From contig JAXGZS010000002.1 in the NCBI GenBank assembly GCA_040776805.1, positions 124,001 through 188,000 on the forward strand: a DNA stretch of 64,000 nt. The letters run 5' to 3'. Position numbers and translations under genes: made by a program. Of the stretch, positions 1 through 8,296 are shown piece by piece. This DNA comes from UBA7702 sp040776805. Lineage in GTDB: Bacteria > Bacillota > Dehalobacteriia > UBA7702. How positions within the stretch are numbered: the first letter of the stretch is position 1; every line of letters starts with the position of its first letter. The notes below the pieces were generated by a model, which did no database searches, was not told the origin of the DNA, and was given only the letters and a program-made list of their open reading frames with translations.

Positions 1-19
1 GATTCTTTTCACTGAAAAG

Positions 20-1482
20 TTATTTTTCACTGTCGGCGCTGCCCTTTATACCGAGACGGCGCAGACGGTAATGGAGGTTTTGCCGAGAGATGCCCAGTTT
101 TACCGCGGCTTTAGAGACGTTGCCGCCGCTTTGTGCCAAAGCCGCGGCAAGATATGATTGTTCCAAACAGCGCATTTTTGCGGCCAAAGGGAGATCAACG
201 CGATTTTCCAAAGACAGTCCTGCGTTTTTGACGGACAACCCAGAGAATTTCTCTTGAAAATAATCGGAGAGGTGCGAAGGCCTTAAAATCACATCTTCAC
301 TACCGATCAGATTCATGGCGCTCTCCACCAAATTTTCCAGCTCCCGGATATTCCCCGGCCACTCGTAATCCAACAGAATCTCCAGCAATTCCGGGGAAAT
401 CCCTTCCACAAAGAGACCGAAACGGATATTGTATTTCCGTATAAATTCATAAACAAGATATTCGATATCCTCTTTCCGATCCCTCAAGGGAGGTATCTTC
501 AGTTCAATCGTCGCCAAACGGAAAAACAAATCATCGCGAATGATGCCGTTCTCCAAAACCGTTTTCGGTGCTTTGTTCACCGCGCTGATGATGCGGCAGT
601 TCACCGCAATCTCCTGCTTGCCGCCGATGCGGCGTATCGTTTTTTCCTGAATCGCCCGGAGAATTTTCGGTTGCAGGGTCAGGGGCATGGAGTTGATTTC
701 ATCAAGGAATAGCGTTCCCCCATCCGCCTGTTCAAATAAACCCGGCCCCTCCACCGCTCCGGTAAAGGAGCCTTTGCTAACGCCGAAGAGAATGCTCTCA
801 AGGAGGGTTTCCGGAATCGCCGCACAGTTCACGGAAACAAAGGGGCCGTCCAAAAAGAGACTGCCGTTATGGATGCTCTGAGCCATCAACTCTTTGCCGG
901 TTCCCGTTTCACCATAGATCAGCACCGGGGAATCCCGCTTGGCCACCAATTTGGCCATGGCCACGGTGCGCTTCATGGCCTCACTTTTGCCGACAATATC
1001 CTCAAAGAAATACCGGGCTCCTGTTTTGCCGTCGCTGCTCTTCACAGCCCTGCGGTTTTCTAGTCCTAAGGTATCGATGAGAAAATCCTTGATATGGTTG
1101 ATGTTTCTGCCCACAGTGCAAATATTTTTGACTTCACCGTCAACGGTATAGGGATAGATGCTCATGATGATGGAAGTTTTTTTGCCATAGCCGATGTTAT
1201 ATTCATAGTAAACGTCTTTCAATGGCTGTTTTGACGCCCGCACCGGGTCGGCATATTTGGCGATAAAATCGTAACCCGGAAATGACCGTATACATCCTTT
1301 TCATTCCGATAGATCACGTCCTCCCGGCGAAAGCCCTCGGTTTCCTGGACAGATGCGTTATACTCGACAATCACGCCGTTTTCATCGGTGATATAAACCC
1401 CCTCGTGAATCTGATCAAAGACAAAGCGGAACATCTCGTTTTCCCGCCATAACTCTTCGTATGTAGGTTTTCTTTCTGCCAT
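20..1482 (-). pseudogene. Sigma-54-dependent activator (PAS + AAA+ + Fis HTH), frameshifted
   Basis: An enhancer-binding activator of sigma-54 RNA polymerase. A PAS domain is followed by an AAA+ domain with Walker A GETGTGKE, a GSFTGA loop (GAFTGA is usual), Walker B LFLDEIN, and a C-terminal Fis-type helix-turn-helix (SKAAVKLGISRQNLHYRLRR). The reading frame is broken inside the PAS region. The 5' part (from 1482) runs out of frame after KDVYG, and the rest resumes in another frame around 1240. One extra C in the CCCGG tract near 1275-1279 would restore a single protein that aligns along its length with the intact paralogue at 5412-6857. The cause may be a real mutation or a homopolymer error. 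It lies downstream of two permease genes, behind a terminator hairpin, so it probably has its own promoter. Confidence 0.8.
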
Positions 1483-1561
1483 GGTCGTCCCTCCCGGTTT
1501 TTTACTCTATGGTCGTATTCCCTATTCATCTGCCAATTCCTTTTTCTGACCGGCGGATAGC

Positions 1562-1590
1562 GGAAAACCGCCGCAAAAACGGCGGTTTCC
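1562..1590 (-). terminator. Rho-independent terminator after the EamA permease
   Basis: A GC-rich hairpin (stem ACCGCCG/CGGCGGT, loop of A/T) sits between the permease stop and the start of the frameshifted activator. On the minus strand the stem is followed only by a short TTTT-CC stretch, so it is a moderate terminator. Confidence 0.6.
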
Positions 1591-1615
1591 TTTTATGGAG
1601 AGTGTCATAAATATT

Positions 1616-2575
1616 TCATATTGCCGAATCGAAAGATTCAGCCTGATCCACCCTGTCCTCCGCTTTGGCTTCACGGCCCTCGGCGATGTTGATGTAAACC
1701 ACCGCGGCGATGATCACCGCGATGCCGACGACCTGTAATCCCCGGATGGGCTGACCAAAGACGATGAAACCCAAAGTGAAGGAGGTCACCGGATCAAGGG
1801 AGTAAATGATGCCCATAATCGAAGGCTCAAGACGTTTGAGACACTCCTGCATCATCGCGTAGCAGAAGATCATGGGTATGGCGCAGAAGCCCAACAGCGG
1901 CCAGACGACCGAGGACGTCTCCTGAACCACCGCGGTGAGATTGGCAATGATCTCCGGCGGATGAATTTGGAAAAGCACCATGAAAACCATGGCCGCCAAC
2001 TGGGTGATAAAGAGAATGGCGTCGGTATCACAGCCCTTGACGATGAAAAAGCTGTTGAGGGTCACGTTGGTGCCGTAGAACAACGGAATCAGCAGCGTCC
2101 AGAGGAGGCCCGTAACGGTAAAAACGCCGCTGCCGCCGCTGAAGATTTCCAGCACCAAGGAAATTCCGGCCAGAGCCAGAACCATGGACACCATTTTCGC
2201 CATGGTGAACTTGTATTTTAAAATAAAGTATGATTCCACCATGATGACAAGAACATTGGTAAAAGCCACCACAGAGACGATGCCCACGGCCATGCCGTTG
2301 GCATAGGCCTGGGAATAACAATAGTTAAAGGCATTGACAATAAAAAACCCCTGTAACGCCATGCCGATATAATATTTAAGCGGAATGGCTTTCAAAACGT
2401 GAGGTTTGAACAGTACCCTCAGGCCGAAATAGACCACAAGGGCAAAAGGTGCCAGGGCAACCAAGGTTAAATCGGTAATACCCTTTTTCAATAGCAAGGA
2501 ATAAAATGTTCCGTAAGTCCCCCAGGCGATTGCTGATAAAATGGCAAAAGTCATTCCCATTTTTCTTTTGTCCAT
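1616..2575 (-). CDS. EamA/DMT-superfamily permease (first of two)
   Basis: A 319-residue integral membrane protein with about ten hydrophobic segments arranged as two EamA repeats, typical of drug/metabolite transporters (RhaT/YdcZ-like). I chose the ATG that follows a GAGGTGG ribosome site by 5 bases; the longer reading begins at a GTG inside that site. It closely resembles the neighbouring permease (shared KVLFKPHV/RVLFKPHV and LLWTLLIPLFYG/LMWTLLIPLFYG stretches), so the pair is a tandem duplication. Its position downstream of an MttB-family methyltransferase gene suggests uptake or export of a methylated amine or a demethylated product. The substrate cannot be read from the sequence. Confidence 0.85.
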   Translation of the reverse strand: MDKRKMGMTFAILSAIAWGTYGTFYSLLLKKGITDLTLVALAPFALVVYFGLRVLFKPHVLKAIPLKYYIGMALQGFFIVNAFNYCYSQAYANGMAVGIVSVVAFTNVLVIMVESYFILKYKFTMAKMVSMVLALAGISLVLEIFSGGSGVFTVTGLLWTLLIPLFYGTNVTLNSFFIVKGCDTDAILFITQLAAMVFMVLFQIHPPEIIANLTAVVQETSSVVWPLLGFCAIPMIFCYAMMQECLKRLEPSIMGIIYSLDPVTSFTLGFIVFGQPIRGLQVVGIAVIIAAVVYINIAEGREAKAEDRVDQAESFDSAI

Positions 2576-2646
2576 AATAACCACCTCAATCTATTCTTTT
2601 TTTCAACTGTTTTCATGTTTCTTTTTACCGATTATGGTCACTTTTT

Positions 2647-3620
2647 TTACTCGCCCTGTTTCAGAGCCACCTCTTCCGCCCCGGCGCTGACAGCCTTCGC
2701 CTCGCGTCCGTCCATCACCGTAATAAAGATAACCGCCGCCAGCACAATGGCAATGCCGACGATTTGCAAGCCGGAAACGGCCTGACTCATGATGATGATG
2801 CCCAGTGCCAATGCGGTAACCGGATCGAGAGACATCAAAATCTGATAGATCGTGGGGTCAATCCGTTTCAAAGATTCCTGCATCATCCCATAGCAAAGGG
2901 CATGGGGAATCAAACAGAAACCAAGGAAGGCAACCCAGGTGATCAAATCGCCGCCCAAATGGCCGAAGATATCCTGAAACAGCGCAATGGGGTGAATCAT
3001 AAAAATCAGCACGACGATCAAAGAGCTGCCCTGGGCAATCAATAAAACCGCGTCGGAGTCCGTACCTTTGACCAAGGCGTAAGTATTGATCACGACGTTG
3101 ATGCCATAAAAAAGCGGAATCAGCAGCGTCCACATGAGGCCGATGGCGGTGTAGGTGCCGATGTTACCGCCGCCGCCGACCACGCCAATGACGAGGGAAA
3201 CGCCGAAGACCGCCAAAACAATGGCGATGATTTTAGGCAGGGTAAATCGATAGCTGAGAACAAAAAAGGAGAGGATCATCACCACAATGACGTTACAAAA
3301 AGCAATGATGGCAACGACGCCCACGGGCATCCCCGAAGCATAAGCATGGGTATAGGCAAAATTCATCGCCGTGGCGACAATACCTCCCTGTAAAATCAAA
3401 AGTAGATAAATTTTCCAGGGAATTTCCTTCATCACATGGGGTTTGAACAAAACTTTAATCCCGAAAAAGACCGCCAGGGCCAAGGCCGGCAGGGCGACTA
3501 CGGCATTTTCGCTAATCCCCGCGGCCAACAAGAGGGAAGAAAAAATGCCGTAAAAGCCGTAGGAAACGCCGGAGATCCTACCGCTCGCGGCGCCGATGCT
3601 TTTTTTCTATTCGTATTCAT
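2647..3620 (-). pseudogene. EamA/DMT-superfamily permease (second copy), frameshifted near its start
   Basis: Most of the protein is open (from MLAAGISENAV onward, 294 residues, two EamA repeats). The natural start lies upstream: an ATG at 3620 preceded by AAGGAGG reads MNTNRKKA and then falls out of frame. One additional A in the run of seven (3600-3606 on the given strand) would continue it as IGAASGRISGVSYGFYGIF, which matches the first membrane helix of the sister permease. The lesion is therefore a one-base homopolymer contraction: a real mutation, a phase-variable tract or a sequencing error. A shortened protein from an internal start would lose the first helix. Confidence 0.8.
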
Positions 3621-3642
3621 GTTTTACCTCCTTAAGGGGTGG

Positions 3643-3663
3643 TCCCCGCGGTTTTCGCGGGGA
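3643..3663 (-). other. Intergenic hairpin between mttB and the permease
   Basis: A perfect 8-base stem TCCCCGCG/CGCGGGGA with a GTTTT loop lies between the mttB stop and the ribosome site of the next permease. No T-run follows on either strand, so it looks more like an mRNA-processing or stabilising hairpin than a terminator. Confidence 0.5.
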
Positions 3664-3693
3664 TCTATGGAAGAAGCGGCCGGTTCGGACCGC

Positions 3694-5142
3694 TTATTGA
3701 TGACGCCGAATTCCTTTTTCAGCATCATGGATCAACGCGGTGAGCTGATCGGCACAGGGCAACGGAGCTACCTTATGGTTTTCCAAAATCTCAATGGCCT
3801 GCTGATTGGCTTTGCCACTAAAGGTTTTGGCGCCCATGGCATTCCAGGTGGTACGGTCTTCCCTGTCGATGAGGGTCAGGGAAGATATTGTGTTCAGGTT
3901 CTGGAAGGTATGGGAGTGGGACAGAATTCCCCGCCGATGCCCACTTCTTTGATGATATCCGGCCAGGTGGTATCGTCGGTGGGAATACCGGCGAGCATAC
4001 GGGAAAGCATACGGATGATCATTTCGGCGACATACTGGCGGTAACTAAAGGTCATACCCAGTTCGAGCATGCTGACTAAATGATGTTGGCCCCTGCCAGC
4101 GTCGTCGAAGCTCTGGGTTTTCATAACCGGCTGTAAATCCAGAAACTTTTGGAGATCCGTCTATCCACCCGACAAAACTGGGCAATTCATAAAAACGGGC
4201 CAACTGCGCCACGGCGGCGTTGATCATGGCCAATTCCGGGCTGCCCACGGTGGCGGTGCCCTTTCTGAGATCCAGATTCGTGGTGGAGCTGCCGTAGATC
4301 ACCGGCGCGCCGGCCTGTGTCAACTGGGAGAGGGTCACGGAGGCGAGAACTTCGGCGTTATGGGTAACGAGGGTACCGGCCAATGTCGTCGGGGCGGTAC
4401 CGCCGGAGAGGGCCATGGAGAGCTCCAGGAAGGGCACTTTGGCTCTGGCATAGACCATCAACGCTTCGGCGTACTCCTTGCAGAGGGTCAGGGGGCTGAT
4501 GGGGCAGCCGCCGCCCATGAGCACAGATTTTTTCGCCAAAGCGTCACTGCCGCCGGCGATGATACGGCCCATTTCGATGAGGTATTCCGCGTTTCTCTTC
4601 CCTTCCGGGGAAGACCACAAACACTTCGTAGTATTATTGGCTTGGGCGTCCAACGTATGGAGGGGCAGACTTTCCGGAGCGACATCCCGGGCGATCACCG
4701 TATCGAAACTGTAGGAAAAAGAGTCCAAGGCGTCGGTGAGAATGGCCAGCCGGGCAGCGTCCTGCTTGGTGGATTCCCGAATCTCACCGGTATAGGGGTC
4801 CTCGACGGTGACGCCTTCGCCAAAGGGAATAAAACTGATGCGGTCAGTACCGATGACGACGTCGTTTTTGGGATCGCGGCCGCCGACGGTGAATTGCTTC
4901 GGCGCCATTTTGACTGCGCCTTCCACAAGAAAAGAAGGAATGTGTACGATTTTTTCTGCTTCATCGACACGGGCTCCGGCTTTGCGAAAGACCTCCAAAG
5001 CCTCTGCACAGTCAATGCGGATGCCAACATCCTCCAGCACTTCCAAGGTGGCCAAATGGATTTGCTCTAAATTGACCCCGTTCAGAAGATTGAGACTGCA
5101 ACCGATATTCGGCGCATATCCGGCATAAGGATTTCTTCTCAT
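3694..5142 (-). pseudogene. mttB: MttB-family (trimethylamine) methyltransferase with in-frame amber remnant, frameshifted
   Basis: MttB-family proteins move a methyl group from a tertiary or quaternary amine to a corrinoid protein; the trimethylamine enzymes carry pyrrolysine at a conserved place. The start is the ATG 7 bases after AGGAGG, giving MRRNPYAGYAPNIG. About 330 residues are open and family-typical (PVIYGSSTTNLDLRKGTA, GSPELAMINAAVAQLA, ELPSFVG). Just after this the frame breaks. Dropping one G from GGG gives FVGG, then TAG at 4161-4163, then TD, which is where the family has pyrrolysine followed by TDSK. Several further small indels follow within about 150 bases; later segments (SMLELGMTFSYRQYVAEMIIRML, then FQNLNTISSLTLIDREDRTTWNAMGAK) are recoverable in shifted frames to a TAA at 3694. 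The total length fits the usual 480-500 residues. Decay and poor sequence are both possible. Confidence 0.8.
4161..4163 (-). other. Candidate pyrrolysine (UAG) codon in mttB
   Basis: TAG is in frame with the upstream mttB sequence if one G of GGG is removed. It is followed by ACGGAT (Thr-Asp), matching the family context where pyrrolysine precedes TDS. The complete pyl gene set lies 3-8 kb upstream. The local frame is damaged, so decoding of this codon is inferred. Confidence 0.6.
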
Positions 5143-5184
5143 AAAATAACCTCCTATCATTTTTTAAAATTCAATTATTTGTAA

Positions 5185-5200
5185 TGCAAAACCCATGCCA
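5185..5200 (-). promoter_or_regulatory. Sigma-54 (-24/-12) promoter of mttB
   Basis: The minus strand reads TGGCATGGGTTTTGCA, a close match to TGGCACG-N4-TTGCA with GG and GC exactly 10 bases apart. It lies 43 bases upstream of the mttB ATG, placing the start of transcription near 5175. A sigma-54 activator gene lies immediately upstream. Confidence 0.85.
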
Positions 5201-5250
5201 GAATCAAAACACCTGTTAAATTAGATTCGTAAAAGGATAATATCTTGTCT

Positions 5251-5268
5251 TGTAAAATATTTTTTACA
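5251..5268. promoter_or_regulatory. Upstream activator site 1 (palindrome)
   Basis: TGTAAAATATTTTTTACA is an inverted repeat (TGTAAA/TTTACA) about 50-65 bases upstream of the -24 element. A near copy lies 55 bases further up. Paired palindromes upstream of a -24/-12 promoter are the usual binding sites of the adjacent type of activator. Confidence 0.65.
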
Positions 5269-5305
5269 AATATCCCAAACCATGTCTCTTTTCTCTGCAC
5301 CGTCG

Positions 5306-5323
5306 TGTAAAATATTTGTTACA
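5306..5323. promoter_or_regulatory. Upstream activator site 2 (palindrome)
   Basis: TGTAAAATATTTGTTACA differs from site 1 at one position. The spacing between the two copies is 55 bp, close to five helical turns, so both could lie on the same face of the DNA. Confidence 0.65.
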
Positions 5324-5349
5324 AATAAATATTATTTTCACGAAGAACG

Positions 5350-5379
5350 AAAAAAAATAGCATATCCAAGGATATGCTA
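5350..5379 (-). terminator. Terminator of the sigma-54 activator gene
   Basis: A perfect 10-base stem TAGCATATCC/GGATATGCTA is followed on the minus strand by a run of seven or more T. It separates the activator gene from the mttB regulatory region. Confidence 0.85.
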
Positions 5380-5411
5380 TAAAAACATGATAATGAAACA
5401 TGCTGTGAAAT

Positions 5412-6857
5412 TTACTCGATATATTTTTTATTGCTGATCTCTATGCCCAACTTTTTAAGCCGATGATAGACGTTTTGCCTGGTCATCCCCGACTCCTCGG
5501 CGACCTTCAGGATATTGTAATCATTGCGGAGCAGCGATTCCTTCATCAGTTTCTGCTCATAATGAAGCAATTGTTTTTTGATATCATGCTTTCCTTTTTC
5601 CGTGGCGTCATGTTTCATATCGGCAAACTTTTCCTGGAAATAGTCGGAAAGATGCTGGGGCCGCAAAATCTTGTCCTCACTGCCCACTAAGTTCATGGAG
5701 CTCTCCACCATATTTTCCAGTTCCCGGATGTTCCCCGGCCATTCGTATTCCATGAGAATATGGAAGAGCGTTGGCGACACCCCTTCAATAAACAGGCCAA
5801 AACGCACGTTGTACTTGTGAATAAAGTTATAGACCAGGTATTCGATATCTTCTTTTCGATCCCGCAGAGGCGGAATTTTCAATTCAATGGTCGCCAGGCG
5901 AAAGAAGAGATCGTCGCGGATCAATCCATCCTCCAGTACTTGCCGCGGCTCTTTGTTGACGGCGCTCAAGATGCGGCAGCTGATGGGAATCTCCCTGTCC
6001 CCGCCGACTCGGCGCACATTTTTTTCCTGGATCACCCGTAAGATTTTCGGCTGCAAATTTAGGGGCATGGAATTGATCTCATCCAAAAAGATCGTACCGC
6101 CATTGGCCTGTTCAAATAAACCCGGCCCTTCTACCGCCCCGGTAAAGGAGCCTTTGTTGACGCCAAAGAGCGTACTTTCCAACAAAGTCTCGGGAATCGC
6201 GGCGCAGTTCACAGAAACAAAAGGGCCATCCAAAAAGAGGCTGCCGTTATGGATGCTCTGAGCCATCAATTCTTTGCCGGTTCCCGTTTCACCATAAATC
6301 AAGACCGGCGAATCCCGCTTCGCCACCAGTTTCGCCCGGGCGACGGTACGCTTCATCACATCACTTTTGCCGATGATATCTTCAAAAAAGTACCGCGCTC
6401 CATTGGTTTTATTTTCCTGTTCCAGCTGTTGACGGTTTCTCATGCCCAAGGTTTCAATGAGAAAATCCTTGATCTGATTGATATTTCTGCCGATGTTGCA
6501 GTATCCCTTGTATTTGCCGTCAACAATGTAAGGGTACAGACTCATAATAATCGCTGTTTTCTTGCCATAACCGAGACTATACTCATAATAAAAATCTTTT
6601 AATTCTTTTCGTGATTTACGCACCGGATCGACATAGGTAAAATAATCGAAATCCGCCAAATCCTGATAGACTTCGCTTTCAGTTTTATAGAGAACATCTT
6701 CCTTTTGAAAGCCCTCAGTCTCTTCGACGGAATGGTTATAGGCGATGATCACGCCGTTTTCATCGGTGATATAAACACCTTCATGAATTTTATCGATGGC
6801 AAAACGAAGCATTTCATTTTCCCACAACAGTTCTTCATAAGTACGCTTTTTTTCCAT
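5412..6857 (-). CDS. Sigma-54-dependent activator (PAS + AAA+ + Fis HTH), intact
   Basis: A 481-residue enhancer-binding protein of the RocR/NtrC type without a receiver domain. Residues about 5-140 form a PAS sensor (IHEGVYITDENGVIIAYN). Residues about 165-400 are the AAA+ ATPase: Walker A GETGTGKE, loop GSFTGA (alanine of GAFTGA replaced by serine), Walker B IFLDEIN, and the arginine stretch LPPLRDRKEDI-like (IPPLRDRKEDI). The C-terminus has a Fis-type helix-turn-helix (ILKVAEESGMTRQNVYHRLKK). It is a single-gene unit bounded by terminators and sits directly upstream of the sigma-54 promoter and palindromes of mttB, so it is the obvious activator of that operon. The PAS ligand is unknown; a methylated amine is a reasonable guess. 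Confidence 0.92.
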   Translation of the reverse strand: MEKKRTYEELLWENEMLRFAIDKIHEGVYITDENGVIIAYNHSVEETEGFQKEDVLYKTESEVYQDLADFDYFTYVDPVRKSRKELKDFYYEYSLGYGKKTAIIMSLYPYIVDGKYKGYCNIGRNINQIKDFLIETLGMRNRQQLEQENKTNGARYFFEDIIGKSDVMKRTVARAKLVAKRDSPVLIYGETGTGKELMAQSIHNGSLFLDGPFVSVNCAAIPETLLESTLFGVNKGSFTGAVEGPGLFEQANGGTIFLDEINSMPLNLQPKILRVIQEKNVRRVGGDREIPISCRILSAVNKEPRQVLEDGLIRDDLFFRLATIELKIPPLRDRKEDIEYLVYNFIHKYNVRFGLFIEGVSPTLFHILMEYEWPGNIRELENMVESSMNLVGSEDKILRPQHLSDYFQEKFADMKHDATEKGKHDIKKQLLHYEQKLMKESLLRNDYNILKVAEESGMTRQNVYHRLKKLGIEISNKKYIE

Positions 6858-6965
6858 ACATCGCGCCGCCTTTTCAAAACTCTACGAAACTATTTCTCCA
6901 TTTTCCAGCAAAACCCTTTTCGCCACAACCATGTCGGTGAGGGGTCATAGATCCTGCCCAACGTG

Positions 6966-7000
6966 AAAAAGCCGGCTTCCGCTTTTTTTCAGAAACCGAC
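6966..7000 (-). terminator. Terminator after pylSn
   Basis: The minus strand carries a 9-pair stem GTCGGTTTC/GAAGCCGGC (two G-T pairs) followed by TTTTT. It closes the pyl transcription unit before the activator gene. Confidence 0.75.
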
Positions 7001-7047
7001 TCCCTTGTGATAGAGTTCATTGATGAAGCACCCCTTGATAGAGAGCC

Positions 7048-7380
7048 TCACTTCCTATTATCTTGCAATTCCGAACCGTAACTTTGGGTAAAGTAGGTTT
7101 TGGAATATTTTTCCAATTTCCAATCAGGGATTTTACATTTTTTGCAGGTATTCCGCATCCATTTGTTCCGGAGCCAGCGGGCGGCCCGGGAGGTTTTGGA
7201 ATTCCGCACCATAAAGCTTTGACCGCAGTGGGTCGTGATTTCGGCGTATTCCCCTTTATAGCGAATCTCCCGAATGCCGTGCAACGTACCGTTGCGGGAG
7301 GGCCAAAGTTTGATTTTCTCCAAAAGCCGGAAAAAATCCACATGTTTTCTGTAGTAGCGTTTATTGCTGTCGGCTGCCAT
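7048..7380 (-). CDS. pylSn: Pyrrolysyl-tRNA synthetase, N-terminal protein PylSn
   Basis: In bacteria the pyrrolysyl-tRNA synthetase is split. PylSn is the small tRNA-binding protein that grips the T arm and short variable loop of tRNA-Pyl and helps the catalytic PylSc. This 110-residue protein contains the family core: SRNGTLHGI, THCGQSFMVRNSKTSRAARW and NTCKKCKIPDWKL. His34, Cys52, Cys79 and Cys82 match the zinc ligands of the domain. Three ATG codons occur in a row; the third is 6 bases after AGGAGA and is the best start. It is the last pyl gene here, separated from pylSc by more than 4 kb, and sits just after a terminator-like hairpin. Confidence 0.9.
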   Translation of the reverse strand: MAADSNKRYYRKHVDFFRLLEKIKLWPSRNGTLHGIREIRYKGEYAEITTHCGQSFMVRNSKTSRAARWLRNKWMRNTCKKCKIPDWKLEKYSKTYFTQSYGSELQDNRK

Positions 7381-7398
7381 CATCATTCTCCTAATGGG

Positions 7399-7430
7399 AA
7401 AAAACAGGCGGAGCCAAACTCCGCCTGTTT
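7399..7430 (-). terminator. Terminator-like hairpin between the methyltransferase gene and pylSn
   Basis: A perfect 12-base stem AAACAGGCGGAG/CTCCGCCTGTTT is followed by TTTTTT on the minus strand. Only about 6 bases separate its T-run from the pylSn ribosome site, so there is no room for a new promoter; pylSn needs read-through. Confidence 0.85.
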
Positions 7431-7446
7431 CAGTGGATCCGTTTAA

Positions 7447-8259
7447 TTAGTCATAGAGGCCTTTGCGGGAAGCGGTGAGATAACCCATGCAATAATCGTC
7501 TTTGCCGATCAAAGCAGTACCGGCTGCGACGGTACCCATCATCAGTTTGTCACAAGGATTGACAATGAAACCATCCATGCCAACAACCATGGTCTGGGCA
7601 ACAAAGAAGCTGTTTAAGATCTTTCTGTTGGGGAGACCAAAGGAGATGTTGGAAAGGCCGCACATTTTGTGGCATTTGGGATATTTGGCGGTAAGGCCGG
7701 CAACGGTGTCAAGAACCTGCACGCCGAATTCAGCGTTGACGCTGATGGGCTGGATGAGCGGGTCAAAGTAGATGTTTTCATCGGCGACACCGGCTTCGGT
7801 GAGACCGTTGTAAAGATTTTCGGCAACAGCCAAACGTTTTTCGGCGCTATCGGGGATACCGGTGTCATCCATCAGAAGCGCAACGATTTTGGCATCATAT
7901 TTGGTGACCAAAGAAAGGACTTCTTTGTAGCGTTCTTGTTCGAAGTTGATGGAGTTGATCATGGGCTGGAAATCAGGCTGTAATTTTTTCACCAGTGCAA
8001 GACCAGCGTCGAGAGCGGCAGCGTCGGGGCTGTCGATGCATAAGGGTTTGTCTTTGATGACTTCGCAAATGGTTTCCACGAGCCATTCCATGGTTTCGAC
8101 TTCTTTGCCGAACTGAGTACCGCAGTTAACGTCGATATAATCAGCACCGGCTTCGGCCTGTTCTTTCGCGATCTGCTGGATGTAAGCTGCGTCTTTTGCT
8201 TCTACAGCTTCTTTGATTGCCTTACGGCTTGAGTTAATGAGTTCACCTACGATTAACAT
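7447..8259 (-). CDS. Methyltetrahydrofolate/corrinoid methyltransferase (MtgA/AcsE-like)
   Basis: A 270-residue pterin-binding TIM-barrel methyltransferase, the same length as AcsE and MtgA. These enzymes move methyl groups between tetrahydrofolate and the cobalt of a corrinoid protein. Family stretches include an MLIVGELIN start, AGADYIDVNCGTQ, PLCIDSPDAAALDAGL and CGLSNISFGLPNRK. A good AAGGAGG ribosome site precedes the ATG. It is inserted in the pyl operon between pylC and pylSn. Next to an MttB-family enzyme it probably carries the amine-derived methyl group from the corrinoid protein into the folate pool, as MtgA does in glycine betaine metabolism. No corrinoid protein gene is in the window, so that partner must be encoded elsewhere. 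Confidence 0.85.
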   Translation of the reverse strand: MLIVGELINSSRKAIKEAVEAKDAAYIQQIAKEQAEAGADYIDVNCGTQFGKEVETMEWLVETICEVIKDKPLCIDSPDAAALDAGLALVKKLQPDFQPMINSINFEQERYKEVLSLVTKYDAKIVALLMDDTGIPDSAEKRLAVAENLYNGLTEAGVADENIYFDPLIQPISVNAEFGVQVLDTVAGLTAKYPKCHKMCGLSNISFGLPNRKILNSFFVAQTMVVGMDGFIVNPCDKLMMGTVAAGTALIGKDDYCMGYLTASRKGLYD

Positions 8260-8296
8260 GTTTGAGTTTCCTCCTTGTTCTTTTTAATAAAGTACT

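Noticed and set aside
4045..5160. The 371-codon mttB frame as a complete protein
   Set aside because: Its last 25 residues (from WIDGSP) leave the family sequence, whereas shifted frames downstream continue it to the expected full length.
6858..6965. A second sigma-54 promoter upstream of the intact activator (TGGC...TTGC)
   Set aside because: The distance between GG and GC is 13 bases instead of 10.
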